Shown: positions 45,492 to 54,481, counted from the stretch's first letter. The stretch: 64,000 bases of DNA from Pseudomonas neustonica (GCF_003797945.1 NZ_RKKU01000005.1:124001-188000), one strand, 5' to 3'. Made by a program: numbers and translations. Notes: generated by a model from the sequence alone, not told the origin.

Positions 45492-45515
45492 TTGACCCTG
45501 ACAGGAGTATTACCC

Positions 45516-46502
45516 ATGCAGCACAGAGGATTGAAACTCACCGCCCTGGCCCTCGCGCTGGGCTTTAGCGCGGCCAGCGCCAGCGCCGCCGACCTGACCC
45601 CGGTTACCGTAACCACCACCTGGTATGCGCAGGCCGAACACGGCGGTCTTTACGCCGCCAAGGCTGCTGGCATCTACGAACAGCACGGACTGGATGTCAC
45701 CATCAAAATGGGTGGCCCGCAGGTCAACAACGTGCAACTGCTGATGGCCGGCAAGACCGACTTCAGCATGGGCTATGCGCTGCAGTCGCTGAACGCGGTC
45801 AAGCAGGACATTCCCATGGTCACGGTGGCCGCCTGGTTCCAGAAGGACCCGCAAACGCTGGTGGTGCACGAAGGCGCTGGCATCGATGATTTGGCCGACC
45901 TGGAAGGCAAGGGCATTCGCATGCCGACCGCCGGACGAGTGGCCTACTGGCCATGGATGAAGGCTGAATACGGCTTTAGCGATGATCAGTTACGCCCCTA
46001 TGACTACAGCTTCGGCCCCTTTATCACCGATCCCGAAGCAGTGCAGCAGGGCTATGTGACCAACGATGGCTATTTCCTCGACAAGGCCGACGTCAAGGGC
46101 AAAAGCCTGCTGCTCGCCGACTTTGGCTGGGGCGCCTACTCCTGCACGCTGGACGTTACACAGCAGTTGGTGGACGAGAACCCCGAGGTGGTGCAGGCCA
46201 TGGTCGCTGCGACAGCAGAGGGTTGGGCCGCTTATTTCCGGGATCCGGCGCCAGCAAATGCGCTGATCAAGCAGGACAATCCGGAAATGCAGGATGACCT
46301 GCTGGCCTACAGCATTGCCAAGCTGCAGGAGGACGACATTTTGCTGGCGGGTGACGCTGAGGGTGGCAAGTACGGCAACATGACGGAGGCGCACTGGCAG
46401 ACGTTCTTCGATGACATGGTGAAGGCCGAGACCCTGCCGGCAGATCTGGCCTGGCAGAAGGCCTTTGATCTGCGCTTTGTACGCGCGCTTTATCCGGAGT
46501 AG
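45516..46502 (+). CDS. NMT1/THI5-type ABC solute-binding protein 1
   Basis: A 328-residue exported binding protein: 24-residue signal ending ASA, then VTTTWYAQAEHGGLYAAKAAG, and GGPQVNNVQLLMAGKTDFSM, a pattern shared with pyrimidine-precursor (ThiY) and flavin-precursor binders. AGGAG precedes the start. No ATPase or permease adjoins; it likely shares the importer at 55956-57628. Closely resembles the proteins at 49391 and 54850. Confidence 0.87.
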   Translation: MQHRGLKLTALALALGFSAASASAADLTPVTVTTTWYAQAEHGGLYAAKAAGIYEQHGLDVTIKMGGPQVNNVQLLMAGKTDFSMGYALQSLNAVKQDIPMVTVAAWFQKDPQTLVVHEGAGIDDLADLEGKGIRMPTAGRVAYWPWMKAEYGFSDDQLRPYDYSFGPFITDPEAVQQGYVTNDGYFLDKADVKGKSLLLADFGWGAYSCTLDVTQQLVDENPEVVQAMVAATAEGWAAYFRDPAPANALIKQDNPEMQDDLLAYSIAKLQEDDILLAGDAEGGKYGNMTEAHWQTFFDDMVKAETLPADLAWQKAFDLRFVRALYPE

Positions 46503-46512
46503 GTAATAAGCC

Positions 46513-46548
46513 AAACAACAAGGGCGCCTGCGGGCGCCCTTGTTGTTT
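46513..46548. terminator. Bidirectional rho-independent terminator
   Basis: AAACAACAAGGGCGC / GCGCCCTTGTTGTTT perfect 15-bp stem with a short loop, flanked by A and T. It ends the oxygenase 3 operon and the convergent hydrolase operon. Confidence 0.9.
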
Positions 46549-47294
46549 CAGCGTTTCGCGAAATTCAGCAGCGCATCGGCAACGGCATCGGTGGCCACCA
46601 CCTGCGGCACGTGCCCGGTCTCCAGGCTGACCACCTCGGCCCCCGGCATCAGTTGCTGCATGCGCCGCTGCACCGGCAAGACCACCGACCTGTCCTGGGT
46701 CGCCTCGATATACAGACGCGGCAGCCGGCCAAAGCGCTCCGCTGTCCATTCGGCCACCAGCGCGCGGGTGCCTTCTGGCTGCGCGCAAAAACGCTGCGCG
46801 GCAGCCATGGCCTGCTCACGCGGTAGATCCTGCAAAAATACTTCGCACACCGCCTGGGGCGGTACCGTGGAACTCTGCCGATCATCGCTCCACTGCAGAT
46901 GTGGCCAGATACCCGCAGCCTCCGGGTGCTGCTTCTGTGCCTCATCGGCCAGCTCGGCAAAGCCCAACCCGCTGGGCAGCATCATGCCGGCGATATAGGC
47001 CACGCCCAGTACCCGCTCAGCCAGGGTCTCGGCCAGCTGGGTGGCAATCACGCCGCCGCCGGAGTGGCCAACCACCAGTAGTGGCCCGCTAACCTCGGCG
47101 CAGCAGGACTGAAGATGAGCAATGCAGCCCTGCATGGTGAGCTGCGCGGCAGCTGCCGGGTGCATTGGGTTACCGGGCATATCCGGCGCGATGACGGCAT
47201 GGCCCTGATCTTCCAGCAGCGTTCGCAGGCTGTCCCACACCCAGCTACCAGCCCAGGCGCCGTGGATCAAAACGAAAGTTGGCGACTTAGGCAT
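46548..47294 (-). CDS. Alpha/beta hydrolase (esterase/salicylate-type)
   Basis: A 248-residue alpha/beta-hydrolase. FVLIHGAWAGSWVW oxyanion region near the start, nucleophile Ser in VGHSGGGVIA, late Asp in EATQDRSV, and catalytic His in ETGHVPQ near the C-terminus. It resembles the methylesterase/hydroxynitrile-lyase-type group. The frame is open to 47408, but the 47294 ATG starts the domain and overlaps oxygenase 4 by 8 bases. Likely co-transcribed with oxygenase 4. Confidence 0.85.
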   Translation of the reverse strand: MPKSPTFVLIHGAWAGSWVWDSLRTLLEDQGHAVIAPDMPGNPMHPAAAAQLTMQGCIAHLQSCCAEVSGPLLVVGHSGGGVIATQLAETLAERVLGVAYIAGMMLPSGLGFAELADEAQKQHPEAAGIWPHLQWSDDRQSSTVPPQAVCEVFLQDLPREQAMAAAQRFCAQPEGTRALVAEWTAERFGRLPRLYIEATQDRSVVLPVQRRMQQLMPGAEVVSLETGHVPQVVATDAVADALLNFAKR

Positions 47295-48258
47295 AGGTTC
47301 TCCGATACATGTCTTGCAGGTGCTGCTCCACCGTGGTCGCCGGGTATTTAGGCACTTCGCCTGCCACCAGACAGCCCGGCAAACAACGCACCTCGTGTGC
47401 CGATGCACCGCTGTAGAAGAAGGGCACCGAGTAGCGCTCGGCGCCGGAGGTGTTGATCACCCGGTGCAGCGTCGAGCGATACAGGTCGTTGGTCCAGCGC
47501 GCGATCATGTCACCGAGGTTAACCACAAAAGCACCGGGGATCGGCGGGGCGTCAATCCAGCTTTCATCCCTGGCGTTCCAGACCTGCAAACCGGGTTTGT
47601 CGTCGAGCAGCAAAATGGTGATGCCGCCAAAATCGGTATGCGCGCCGCAGCCCTTTTCGCCGGGTAGCGGCTGTTCCGGTTGCGGTGGGTAATGCAGTAG
47701 GCGCAGCGTGCACATGGGGTCAGTGCAGAAGTCGGCGAAGAAGTCTTCGGGCAGCTCCAGCGATAACGCTAGCCCGGCCATGATGCGTTCACTCAGCGCC
47801 AGCATGGCGGTGTAATAGTCCTGCATCGCCAGCTTGAAGTCGGGCAACTGCGCGGGCCATTGATTGGGGCCCTGATTAAAGCGTCCGGCGCGGACGTTCG
47901 GGTGATCGGCGGCCAGCTCTTCACCAATGTAGAAGCCTTCTTTCAGATCGGGCGGCATGCCGGGCTCCAGCGTCTGACCACCGAGCTTTTCATAGCCGCG
48001 ATTGGCCTTTGACTGCGCCTTGTCCGTTTCCAGCTTGGCGTCCATTGGCTGGGCAAAGAATTGCTGCGACTGCGCAAACACGCGCTGGATCAGCGCTGGA
48101 TCAATGCCATGCCCGCTGACGTAGAAAAACCCGGTGTGCTCGCAAGCCTCGCGCAGGGCCAGCCCCACGGCTACCTTATCCTGCGCTACGCCGCCCAGCA
48201 TGGGGCTCAAGTCGATGACCGGCAGCGTGTCTGCCGAGGAGGGATGTTGTGCTGCCAT
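47287..48258 (-). CDS. Isopenicillin N synthase-like Fe(II) oxygenase 4
   Basis: A 323-residue member with iron ligands H207-x-D209 (GAHTDFG) and H265 (STLHRV), and R275-Y-S277. It has DLKEGFYIGEELAADHP, closer to oxygenases 1 and 2 than to 3. Operator F (48310-48325) lies 52 bases upstream. Forms a two-gene operon with the hydrolase. Confidence 0.87.
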   Translation of the reverse strand: MAAQHPSSADTLPVIDLSPMLGGVAQDKVAVGLALREACEHTGFFYVSGHGIDPALIQRVFAQSQQFFAQPMDAKLETDKAQSKANRGYEKLGGQTLEPGMPPDLKEGFYIGEELAADHPNVRAGRFNQGPNQWPAQLPDFKLAMQDYYTAMLALSERIMAGLALSLELPEDFFADFCTDPMCTLRLLHYPPQPEQPLPGEKGCGAHTDFGGITILLLDDKPGLQVWNARDESWIDAPPIPGAFVVNLGDMIARWTNDLYRSTLHRVINTSGAERYSVPFFYSGASAHEVRCLPGCLVAGEVPKYPATTVEQHLQDMYRRTYA

Positions 48259-48309
48259 TATCAGTAAGGCTCCTATGTTGCGTAACGCGGGAAAATGCCA
48301 ATGTAGTTA

Positions 48310-48325
48310 CTGTCCAACTGGTCAG
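48310..48325. promoter_or_regulatory. RutR-like operator, site F
   Basis: CTGTCCA-AC-TGGTCAG between divergent oxygenase 4 and the flavodoxin-like gene. A degenerate leftward sigma-54-like element (TGGCATGCAAAATGA) is at about 48330-48344, weaker than the others. Confidence 0.65.
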
Positions 48326-48411
48326 GTATTCATTTTGCATGCCAACCTGCAGAAAAGCGCCATAGCTGCATTCAGCACGGCAAAACTCATCATCACTCCC
48401 GAGGAAACCCC

Positions 48412-49068
48412 ATGAGCCAGTCACGCGTTACCATCGTTGTCGACTCCCGTTACGGCAGCACTCTGAGCCTGGCCAAGGCAATCGCCGAAGGCGTAGCCAG
48501 CGAACACGCAGAGGTACGACTGCGCCGCGTGGCGCTGTCCGAGCCTGAATTCAGCGTCGATACCGAGCGCGCCGATTTCATTGCCGCACAAACCGAATAC
48601 CGCAGTCTGGAGCAAGCCAGCGCCGCCGATCTGGAGTGGGCTGGTGGCATCATCTGGGGCTCACCCACGCGCTACGGTTTGATGAGCACGCCGCTGCGAG
48701 CCTTTATCGACGAAATCGCCCCGCTGTGGCGCCAGGGCGCGCTGATCGGCAAGGTGGGCGCGGCTTTCACCTCTACCGGCGGCATGCATTCAGGTAACGA
48801 GATGACCCTGCTCAGCCTGCTTTTGCCCTTTATGCAGCACGGTATGCTGCTGGCTGGCGTGCCCCATAGCGTGCCGGAGCTGGTGCATACCCGCAGCGGC
48901 GGCTCGCCCTACGGCGCCTCGGCGGTAACCGGTTTTGACGGCAGCCTGGGCGTCGATGCCGGTGAGCTTGCCATCGGCCGCGCACTGGGTGCGCGCGTGG
49001 CGCGCATCGCCTCGCAGATTATTGCCGAGCCCTCCTCGGTTGATATGGCCGCCGGCCAGTCACACTAA
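48412..49068 (+). CDS. WrbA-like flavodoxin-family oxidoreductase
   Basis: A 218-residue flavodoxin-fold protein. FMN phosphate loop near SRYGSTLSLAKAIAEG, GSPTRYGLMSTPLRAF and STGGMHSGNE match the WrbA/NAD(P)H-quinone reductase pattern, but it has an insert (DTERADFIAAQTEYRS) and is more divergent than wrbA at 9122. Close to operator F, so it may be part of the purine regulon, perhaps as a reductase; inferred. Confidence 0.8.
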   Translation: MSQSRVTIVVDSRYGSTLSLAKAIAEGVASEHAEVRLRRVALSEPEFSVDTERADFIAAQTEYRSLEQASAADLEWAGGIIWGSPTRYGLMSTPLRAFIDEIAPLWRQGALIGKVGAAFTSTGGMHSGNEMTLLSLLLPFMQHGMLLAGVPHSVPELVHTRSGGSPYGASAVTGFDGSLGVDAGELAIGRALGARVARIASQIIAEPSSVDMAAGQSH

Positions 49069-49224
49069 GCCGCTCGAACAGCCGCCGGGCTATTTCATCT
49101 CGTCCGGCGGCAGCGCCGCACCTTGTCTCTTTGCAGTGCAACTGCGCAGAAAATGCTGCAATGCAGTGCAGCTAATTTGCTGACTCTTTGTTCAGGAAAT
49201 ACTAATCAAGCCATAAAAGCGCCA

Positions 49225-49240
49225 TGGCATAGCTATTGCT
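49225..49240 (+). promoter_or_regulatory. Sigma-54 promoter of solute-binding protein 2 operon
   Basis: TGGCATAGCTATTGCT, GG-N10-GC with TTGCT -12 box. Operator G begins 28 bases after GC, further than at the other promoters. Confidence 0.7.
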
Positions 49241-49266
49241 TCTGGGTTTGCCACGTCATCGAAAAA

Positions 49267-49282
49267 CTGATTATCCGGTCAG
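49267..49282. promoter_or_regulatory. RutR-like operator, site G
   Basis: CTGATTA-TC-CGGTCAG, same left arm as sites D and E; one change in the right arm. Confidence 0.7.
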
Positions 49283-49390
49283 TTTATGCGCTGTCAGAAC
49301 AACAAGTTCATCGCAATGAACAACTGAGCCTGATTCTGGCTCCATCAACGCCCGTCCAACCTAATACCAATCACAAAGCAGGGGTAATTG

Positions 49391-50449
49391 ATGAACAAGG
49401 TATCACCAGCAAACAACTCTCTCAGCGGCGTACGCGCCCTGACCAGAACCGCCGGCGCGCTGCTGCTTGGCGCAATCACGTTAGCAGCGCCGATCAGCGC
49501 TTCGGCCTTGGAGAAGGTCAGCTTCCGGACCAACTGGTTCCCGCAAGCCGAGCACGGTGGCTGGTATCAGGCGGCCACCGACGGCACCTACGAAAAGTAC
49601 GGTCTGGAAGTGGATCAACAGCCAGGCGGCCCACAGGTCAACAACCTGCAGCTGCTGCTGGCCGGTCGCGCCGACTTTGTGGTTCTGCACTCCAGTGGCC
49701 AAATTCTCAAAGCCATCGAAGAAGGCTTGCCCATCGTCGCCGTTGCTTCGATGTACCAGAAAGATCCCCAAGCCATCATGACCCACAAGGGCGTAGGCCA
49801 CGACAGCCTGGAAGACCTCAAAGGCGAGCCAATTCTGCTGTCACAGGATGCTCACCAATCGTTCTGGCCCTGGCTCAAGCAAAAGTACGGCTACACCGAT
49901 GAGCAGGTGCGGCCCTATACCTTTCAGATGGGTCCCTTCATCGCTGACAGCAGCCTGACACAACAGTGCTACGTGACCTCCGAGCCCTTTGTGGTGCAGC
50001 AGGCCGGTATCGATCCCAACCTGTTCCTGCTATCGGACTTTGGCTGGCAGTCGTACTCAACCCTGATCGTGACCACTACGGAAATGGTCAAGGAGCATCC
50101 TGAGCGGGTGCAGAACTTCGTCAATGCCTCGGTTGAAGGCTGGTACCGCTACCTCAACGACCCCAGTGAAGCCAATGCCGTGATCAACACACTGGACGCC
50201 AACCAAACTCCAGAACAACTGGCCTTTTCCTTCAAGGAGATGACCGAGCGCGGCATTGTTGCCTCGGGGGATGCAATGGAAAACGGGATAGGCACCATGA
50301 ACGATGCGCGCTGGAAAGCCGCCAGTGAGCAGCTGAAAAGTATCGGCCTGCTGAGTCAGGACACTGACTACACCAAGGCCTTCACTACCGAGTTCGTCAA
50401 CTCCGAGCATATCAAGGAGCTGATGGCCAAGTACCCGACCGCCCAATAA
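49391..50449 (+). CDS. NMT1/THI5-type ABC solute-binding protein 2
   Basis: A 352-residue exported binding protein with a long N-terminus (signal ending about residue 39, ISASA). FRTNWFPQAEHGGWYQAAT and GGPQVNNLQLLLAGRADFVV align with binding proteins 1 and 3. AGGGG precedes ATG 49391. The downstream deaminase is 63 bases away behind a hairpin, so this binding protein and that deaminase likely act on the same compound. Confidence 0.87.
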   Translation: MNKVSPANNSLSGVRALTRTAGALLLGAITLAAPISASALEKVSFRTNWFPQAEHGGWYQAATDGTYEKYGLEVDQQPGGPQVNNLQLLLAGRADFVVLHSSGQILKAIEEGLPIVAVASMYQKDPQAIMTHKGVGHDSLEDLKGEPILLSQDAHQSFWPWLKQKYGYTDEQVRPYTFQMGPFIADSSLTQQCYVTSEPFVVQQAGIDPNLFLLSDFGWQSYSTLIVTTTEMVKEHPERVQNFVNASVEGWYRYLNDPSEANAVINTLDANQTPEQLAFSFKEMTERGIVASGDAMENGIGTMNDARWKAASEQLKSIGLLSQDTDYTKAFTTEFVNSEHIKELMAKYPTAQ

Positions 50450-50458
50450 CCCCGCCGT

Positions 50459-50488
50459 AGTCCCGGCACGCTGCTGCGTGCCGGGACT
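50459..50488 (+). terminator. Intercistronic hairpin (attenuator or mRNA-stabilising)
   Basis: Stem AGTCCCGGCACG / CGTGCCGGGACT with a CTGCTG loop between the binding-protein and deaminase genes. It would give more binding protein than enzyme, as is common in such operons. Confidence 0.6.
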
Positions 50489-50512
50489 GTGTTTATTCAG
50501 AGGCAATACCCC

Positions 50513-51904
50513 ATGCACAACCCGGTCACAGCGAACAGCAAGCAACAGGTGCTGATCGCCGAAACCCTGCTCCCCATGACACCCGACAATGCCGTGATCA
50601 ATCACGGCGCCGTACTGGTAGAAGGCCAAAAAATCCTTGCCGTTGGCCCCAAGGCCGAGATTATCGCTCTGGCACCGGACGCTGATCGCCATGACTACGG
50701 TCGCGCTGTATTGATGCCAGGCCTGATCAACACCCACAGCCATTCCGGCTTTCTGCGCGGTACTGCAGAAGACCTGCCAGTGTGGGACTGGCTGCGCCTT
50801 TTTATTGATCCCATGCACCGCGTGCTGACTGCCGAAGACGCCGAAATTGCGTCCTGGCTGTGCTACTCCGAAAGCCTGCTATCCGGCACCACCACTTCGG
50901 TCGATATGTGGCGTCATATGGCCGGCTCGGCGCGCGCCGCTGAAGCGCTTGGCAACCGCGTGGTCATGGTGCCCTATGTCGGTGAGGCTGAAGGCTACGA
51001 TTACTTCGATACGCTGGATGACAACGAAGCGCTGATCCAGCAATGGCACGGCAAGGCCGATGGCCGCATCAACGTTTGGGTCGGGCTGGAGCACATGTAC
51101 TACGCCACGCCCGAAGCCTGCACGCGGGCCGTGGCCATGTGCGAGCGCTACAGTACCGGCCTGCATACCCACTCCAACGAAGCCGAAGCAGAAATCGGCG
51201 AAGCCATGAAACGCTTTGGCTGCAGCCCCATCCGCGCACTGGAACGCCTGGGCCTGCTGGAGCCGGAACGGGTTCTGCTGGCGCACTGCGTGTGGCTGGA
51301 TGAAGACGAAATCGCCTTGCTGGCCGAAAAGAACATCGGCGTCGCACACAACCCGTCGAGCAATATGAAACTGGCTAGCGGCTCGGCACCCATCGAGCAA
51401 CTGATCGCCGCCGGTGTCGCTGTGGGGATAGGCACCGATGGCGAGAAAGAGAACAACAATCTGGACATGCTCGAGGAGATCAAAATCGCCTCATTGCTGG
51501 CTAAATTGCGCTGTATGGACGCCGCCGCCTATGGCGCCTGGAACGTGCTGCGCAGCGCTACCATCGAAGGCGCGCGCGCCATCGGCATGGCTGATCAGAT
51601 CGGCTCGCTGGAGCCGGGCAAGCAGGCCGACATCATTGCCGTACGCGCCGATACGCCGCGCATGACACCCTTCCTCACCGACGGCCCCTTCATGAACGTG
51701 CACCACAATATCGTGCACAGCGCGCTCGGCGGCGACGTTAGCATGACCATGGTCGCGGGCCGCATCGTGATGCAGGACCAACAACTACTGAACGGCGACC
51801 TGTCGCGCTACATGAACGACGCCGAAGCTGCCTGCCGGGCTTTGCTGGAACGACGAGCTGCCTGGTTGGCGGAACATGAAGATGGGGCGTTATCGCCGCT
51901 GTGA
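50513..51904 (+). CDS. Amidohydrolase-family deaminase
   Basis: A 463-residue zinc hydrolase: HxH at H75/H77 (INTHSHSGFLRGTAED), VGLEHMYYATP, GLHTHSNEAEAE, and Asp in GIGTDGEKENNN. Paralogue of the 36650 protein but with Glu/Lys-rich TDGEKEN loop, implying a different base. GAGG before the 50513 start. Second gene after binding protein 2. Confidence 0.85.
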   Translation: MHNPVTANSKQQVLIAETLLPMTPDNAVINHGAVLVEGQKILAVGPKAEIIALAPDADRHDYGRAVLMPGLINTHSHSGFLRGTAEDLPVWDWLRLFIDPMHRVLTAEDAEIASWLCYSESLLSGTTTSVDMWRHMAGSARAAEALGNRVVMVPYVGEAEGYDYFDTLDDNEALIQQWHGKADGRINVWVGLEHMYYATPEACTRAVAMCERYSTGLHTHSNEAEAEIGEAMKRFGCSPIRALERLGLLEPERVLLAHCVWLDEDEIALLAEKNIGVAHNPSSNMKLASGSAPIEQLIAAGVAVGIGTDGEKENNNLDMLEEIKIASLLAKLRCMDAAAYGAWNVLRSATIEGARAIGMADQIGSLEPGKQADIIAVRADTPRMTPFLTDGPFMNVHHNIVHSALGGDVSMTMVAGRIVMQDQQLLNGDLSRYMNDAEAACRALLERRAAWLAEHEDGALSPL

Positions 51905-51919
51905 AAGAACAGGCGTGAA

Positions 51920-51971
51920 GGGACGCAGAGCGTCCCGACATGCGTTCCCACGCAGAGCGTGGGAACGATCA
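51920..51971 (+). repeat. TTCCCACGC hairpin repeat (copy 6)
   Basis: GGGACGCAGAGCGTCCC then GTTCCCACGCAGAGCGTGGGAAC and GATCA. Left boundary of the second core element. Confidence 0.85.
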
Positions 51972-51992
51972 AAAGGCTTACCCTCCCAGCCT

Positions 51993-52214
51993 ACACAGCC
52001 CCCCAATCCCGTTTACGCGGGCGAGTAGCGCAGGCTCATTGGGGAAAACGTGCTTGGACTGTCTGAGCGAAGCGAGTTTGTGAGCGGCCGGCTAGGTGCG
52101 CCCCCAATGAGTCGAGCAACGCAGCGAACCCGCAGGGCCGCGTAGTCGGGTGCCCCGGGGGATCGCTAAGGGGGGCCGGGCAAACGGCCCCCCTTGGCTC
52201 GCCGAAAGGGCGAA
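51993..52214 (+). repeat. Structured dispersed element, copy 2 (candidate ncRNA)
   Basis: Second copy of the 40711-40930 element. Stems: TTACGCGG (52013-52020) with CCGCGTAG (52138-52145); CTCATTGGGG (52035-52044) with CCCCAATGAG (52102-52111), perfect here; AAGGGGGGCCG / CGGCCCCCCTT (52168-52195); TCGCC-GAAAG-GGCGA (52199-52213). Several arms differ from copy 1 but still pair. Confidence 0.72.
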
Positions 52215-52280
52215 AAACGAATTATCCGTCTGCACCGCAATGAGCATAACCACGACTTGGAGCTCCATCTAGCAGGGACA

Positions 52281-52331
52281 GACGCGGAGCGTCGAGGGAT
52301 TCATTCCCACGCAGGAGCGTGGGAACGATCA
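52281..52331 (+). repeat. TTCCCACGC hairpin repeat (copy 7)
   Basis: GACGCGGAGCGTC then TTCCCACGC-AGGA-GCGTGGGAA and CGATCA. Right boundary of the second core element. Confidence 0.85.
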
Positions 52332-52370
52332 ACCCGCGAATGCATCCCAGGCCGAGCACCCACCGCAAAC

Positions 52371-52400
52371 AAAAAAGGCGACCCGAAGGCCGCCTTTTTT
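52371..52400. terminator. Bidirectional rho-independent terminator
   Basis: AAAAAAGGCG / CGCCTTTTTT stem 12 bases after the stop of the leftward ferritin-rubredoxin gene. Confidence 0.85.
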
Positions 52401-52412
52401 ATGTCCGCTCAC

Positions 52413-53282
52413 TTACACACTGAGCAATACAAAGTCCTCCTTGGTCACCAGACACTCAGGGCACATCCAGTCATCCGGAATGTCCTCGAAGCGGGTACCC
52501 GGCGGGATGCCGGAATCCGGATCGCCGACGGTCTCGTCGTAAATCCAGCCACACACCTGACAGACCCACTGCGGCTTATCTTCAAACACTACCGGAGCAG
52601 CCTCCGCCACGACGCCTTTCTCACGCAGGCGTCGCTCAAACGCCAAACGGCCTTTCTGCTCTAGTTCAAAAGCATCCCAGGCGCGTTTGGTCACCCGCTG
52701 CTGGCGCTCCGCCGTGGTAGCGAAACGCTGCACCGCCATGCGCCCGAGCGATACATGAAACTTCTCGTCAGGGATGATCTTTCCGAGCATTTGCTGGGTA
52801 GCTTTCGGCACCCGAGGCAATAGCCCTTCAAAAGCATTCATCGCGCCCAGCTCACCGGTGATGTTGTGTGCCGCCACCCGTTCCAGCGTATCGTCTCCGG
52901 CCGCGTAGAACTCGCTGACCCATGCCACCCATTCAGGCTCCGGCTGCCAGCCTTCCATTGAGGCACCGAGCGTCTTGAGATGCGAGAGCAATAGCTTGTA
53001 GTGTTTGCCCTCATCCGCGACCTGCCGGCAGAGGCCGATAAAGACTTCCGACTCCGGCGTATCTCGCAGCCAGGAACCGATAAACCCAGCCGCTTCGCGC
53101 TCATACCAGCATTGAAACTGCAGCCACTCGATTAACTCTTCGCGGCCCAGCGGTGCATAACCACCAAAGCTCTTTTCCGCTTCTGACAGCTCGTCACGCC
53201 GTGCGGTCAGATCCGCCACCAACTGATCATAGAACTGCACCGAGTCCAGCGTCGGCGCGGCGCTTTCAGCGAGCATATTCAT
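52413..53282 (-). CDS. Ferritin-like diiron protein fused to rubredoxin
   Basis: A 289-residue two-domain protein. Residues about 15-220 form a ferritin-like helix bundle with candidate diiron ligands E61/E63, E91-x2-H94 (DEGKH), E144 and E173-x2-H176 (DEKFH). Residues 238-289 are a rubredoxin with CxxC at 241/244 and 274/277. The order resembles rubrerythrin, but the diiron part is longer and unlike the classic rubrerythrin repeat. ATGA overlap with the upstream amidohydrolase shows co-translation. Possible diiron oxygenase with its own electron-transfer domain; inferred. Confidence 0.82.
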   Translation of the reverse strand: MNMLAESAAPTLDSVQFYDQLVADLTARRDELSEAEKSFGGYAPLGREELIEWLQFQCWYEREAAGFIGSWLRDTPESEVFIGLCRQVADEGKHYKLLLSHLKTLGASMEGWQPEPEWVAWVSEFYAAGDDTLERVAAHNITGELGAMNAFEGLLPRVPKATQQMLGKIIPDEKFHVSLGRMAVQRFATTAERQQRVTKRAWDAFELEQKGRLAFERRLREKGVVAEAAPVVFEDKPQWVCQVCGWIYDETVGDPDSGIPPGTRFEDIPDDWMCPECLVTKEDFVLLSV

Positions 53283-54481
53283 ACCGCCTCCTGGAGTTCC
53301 GCCGTTACGCCTTTCAGATCATGTACCGCGTCGTACCAGACGCCACCGCGCAGACAACCCACCGCACGCAAACGGCGGCTGGCCTCGATGGTTTCGTGCC
53401 CGTCGGATAACTTCACCGGGCCTTCTTCAATACGCAGCACGCTCACTTCCGCCGAACGCCCGACACTCAACTCGCCGTATAGATCACTGCGGCGAATTGC
53501 CTTGGCAGCGTTCACCGTGTTCATCTTGATTACATCAACCAGCGGCACGCCCAACGCCCAGATTTTCGACATAGTGGTCGACAGCGAGAACACCGGGCCA
53601 TCGACGTTGAACACGTTGAGGTCGGTAGAAATGGTATTGGGCAGATAGCCGCGCTCGATCATGCGGCGCGCGGTGCGAAAGTGGAAGTCACCGGCGGAGT
53701 GACCAATATCCAGCAGCACGCCGCGCTCGTAGGCATCAATGAACGGCTTGGTTGGCTCACCCTTGTCATCCAACTGACCACCGCCACCACGGCAGGCGTG
53801 GGTAATGATGTCGCCCTCGCGCAGTTGATACAGCAGCTTATTGGTTTCCAGCACCGGTGTGTGTGGGAAGGAGCCCAGGTGAATCATGATCGGCAGATCA
53901 CCCGCAATCTCGTGCGCAGCATCCAGGAAGGGCGAGCGATCCGGGTTGGTGGTAATAGTCGGGCGCACCTTGAACCCGACGATCACATCGCGGTTGGCGT
54001 CGATTACCTGTTTGGCCGACTCGATGTCGATATTGCGCTCGTCGTCGGCGATACGCAGGTAATGGCAGATAAAGGTCTTATTGGCCAGATAGATCTGCGA
54101 AGGGTCCATCAGCGCCAGCACCTTGGTCTTGGTGTCCGGGTGATCGATGATGGCGCGACGCGCCAACTCGATGATAGTGGTGCTGGCAGTGCCGGCATCG
54201 ACAATCACCGGCACACCGGAATCCACCCCCATCAGGTCGGTGGGCAGGCAGAAGTCGCCCAGGCCCGGATAGCAGTGAGTGTGAATGTCGATGAGACCAG
54301 GCGTGACCAGATGGCCGCTGACATCCTTGATCTGTGCGCCGGGGTATTTGGCGCCAGCATTGACGCCCACCTCTACAATGGCGCCGTCCTGCACCACAAC
54401 ATCGGCTACAGCGTCCAGCCCTGACGCCGGGTCGAGCACCCGGCCACCTTGCAACACCAGATATGCGTTTTGCGCAGACAT
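53279..54481 (-). CDS. Amidohydrolase/deacetylase-family metallohydrolase
   Basis: A 400-residue metal-dependent hydrolase of the EF_0837/Atu3266 type. HxH at H67/H69 ([10 protein letters not shown]), a likely carboxylated Lys in VGFKVRPT, metal His in MIHLGS and HACRGGGG, and a catalytic Asp in ISTDLNVF. More like dihydroorotase/deacetylase than the deaminases elsewhere here. Co-transcribed with the diiron-rubredoxin protein. Confidence 0.85.
   Translation of the reverse strand: MSAQNAYLVLQGGRVLDPASGLDAVADVVVQDGAIVEVGVNAGAKYPGAQIKDVSGHLVTPGLIDIHTHCYPGLGDFCLPTDLMGVDSGVPVIVDAGTASTTIIELARRAIIDHPDTKTKVLALMDPSQIYLANKTFICHYLRIADDERNIDIESAKQVIDANRDVIVGFKVRPTITTNPDRSPFLDAAHEIAGDLPIMIHLGSFPHTPVLETNKLLYQLREGDIITHACRGGGGQLDDKGEPTKPFIDAYERGVLLDIGHSAGDFHFRTARRMIERGYLPNTISTDLNVFNVDGPVFSLSTTMSKIWALGVPLVDVIKMNTVNAAKAIRRSDLYGELSVGRSAEVSVLRIEEGPVKLSDGHETIEASRRLRAVGCLRGGVWYDAVHDLKGVTAELQEAV

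Larger units (their letters stand above)
49069..49390. other. Regulatory region before solute-binding protein 2
   Basis: 322 bases with a TGCA-rich stretch (two GCAGTGCA blocks near 49134 and 49174), a sigma-54 promoter at 49225-49240, and operator G. No gene was recognised. Confidence 0.6.
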
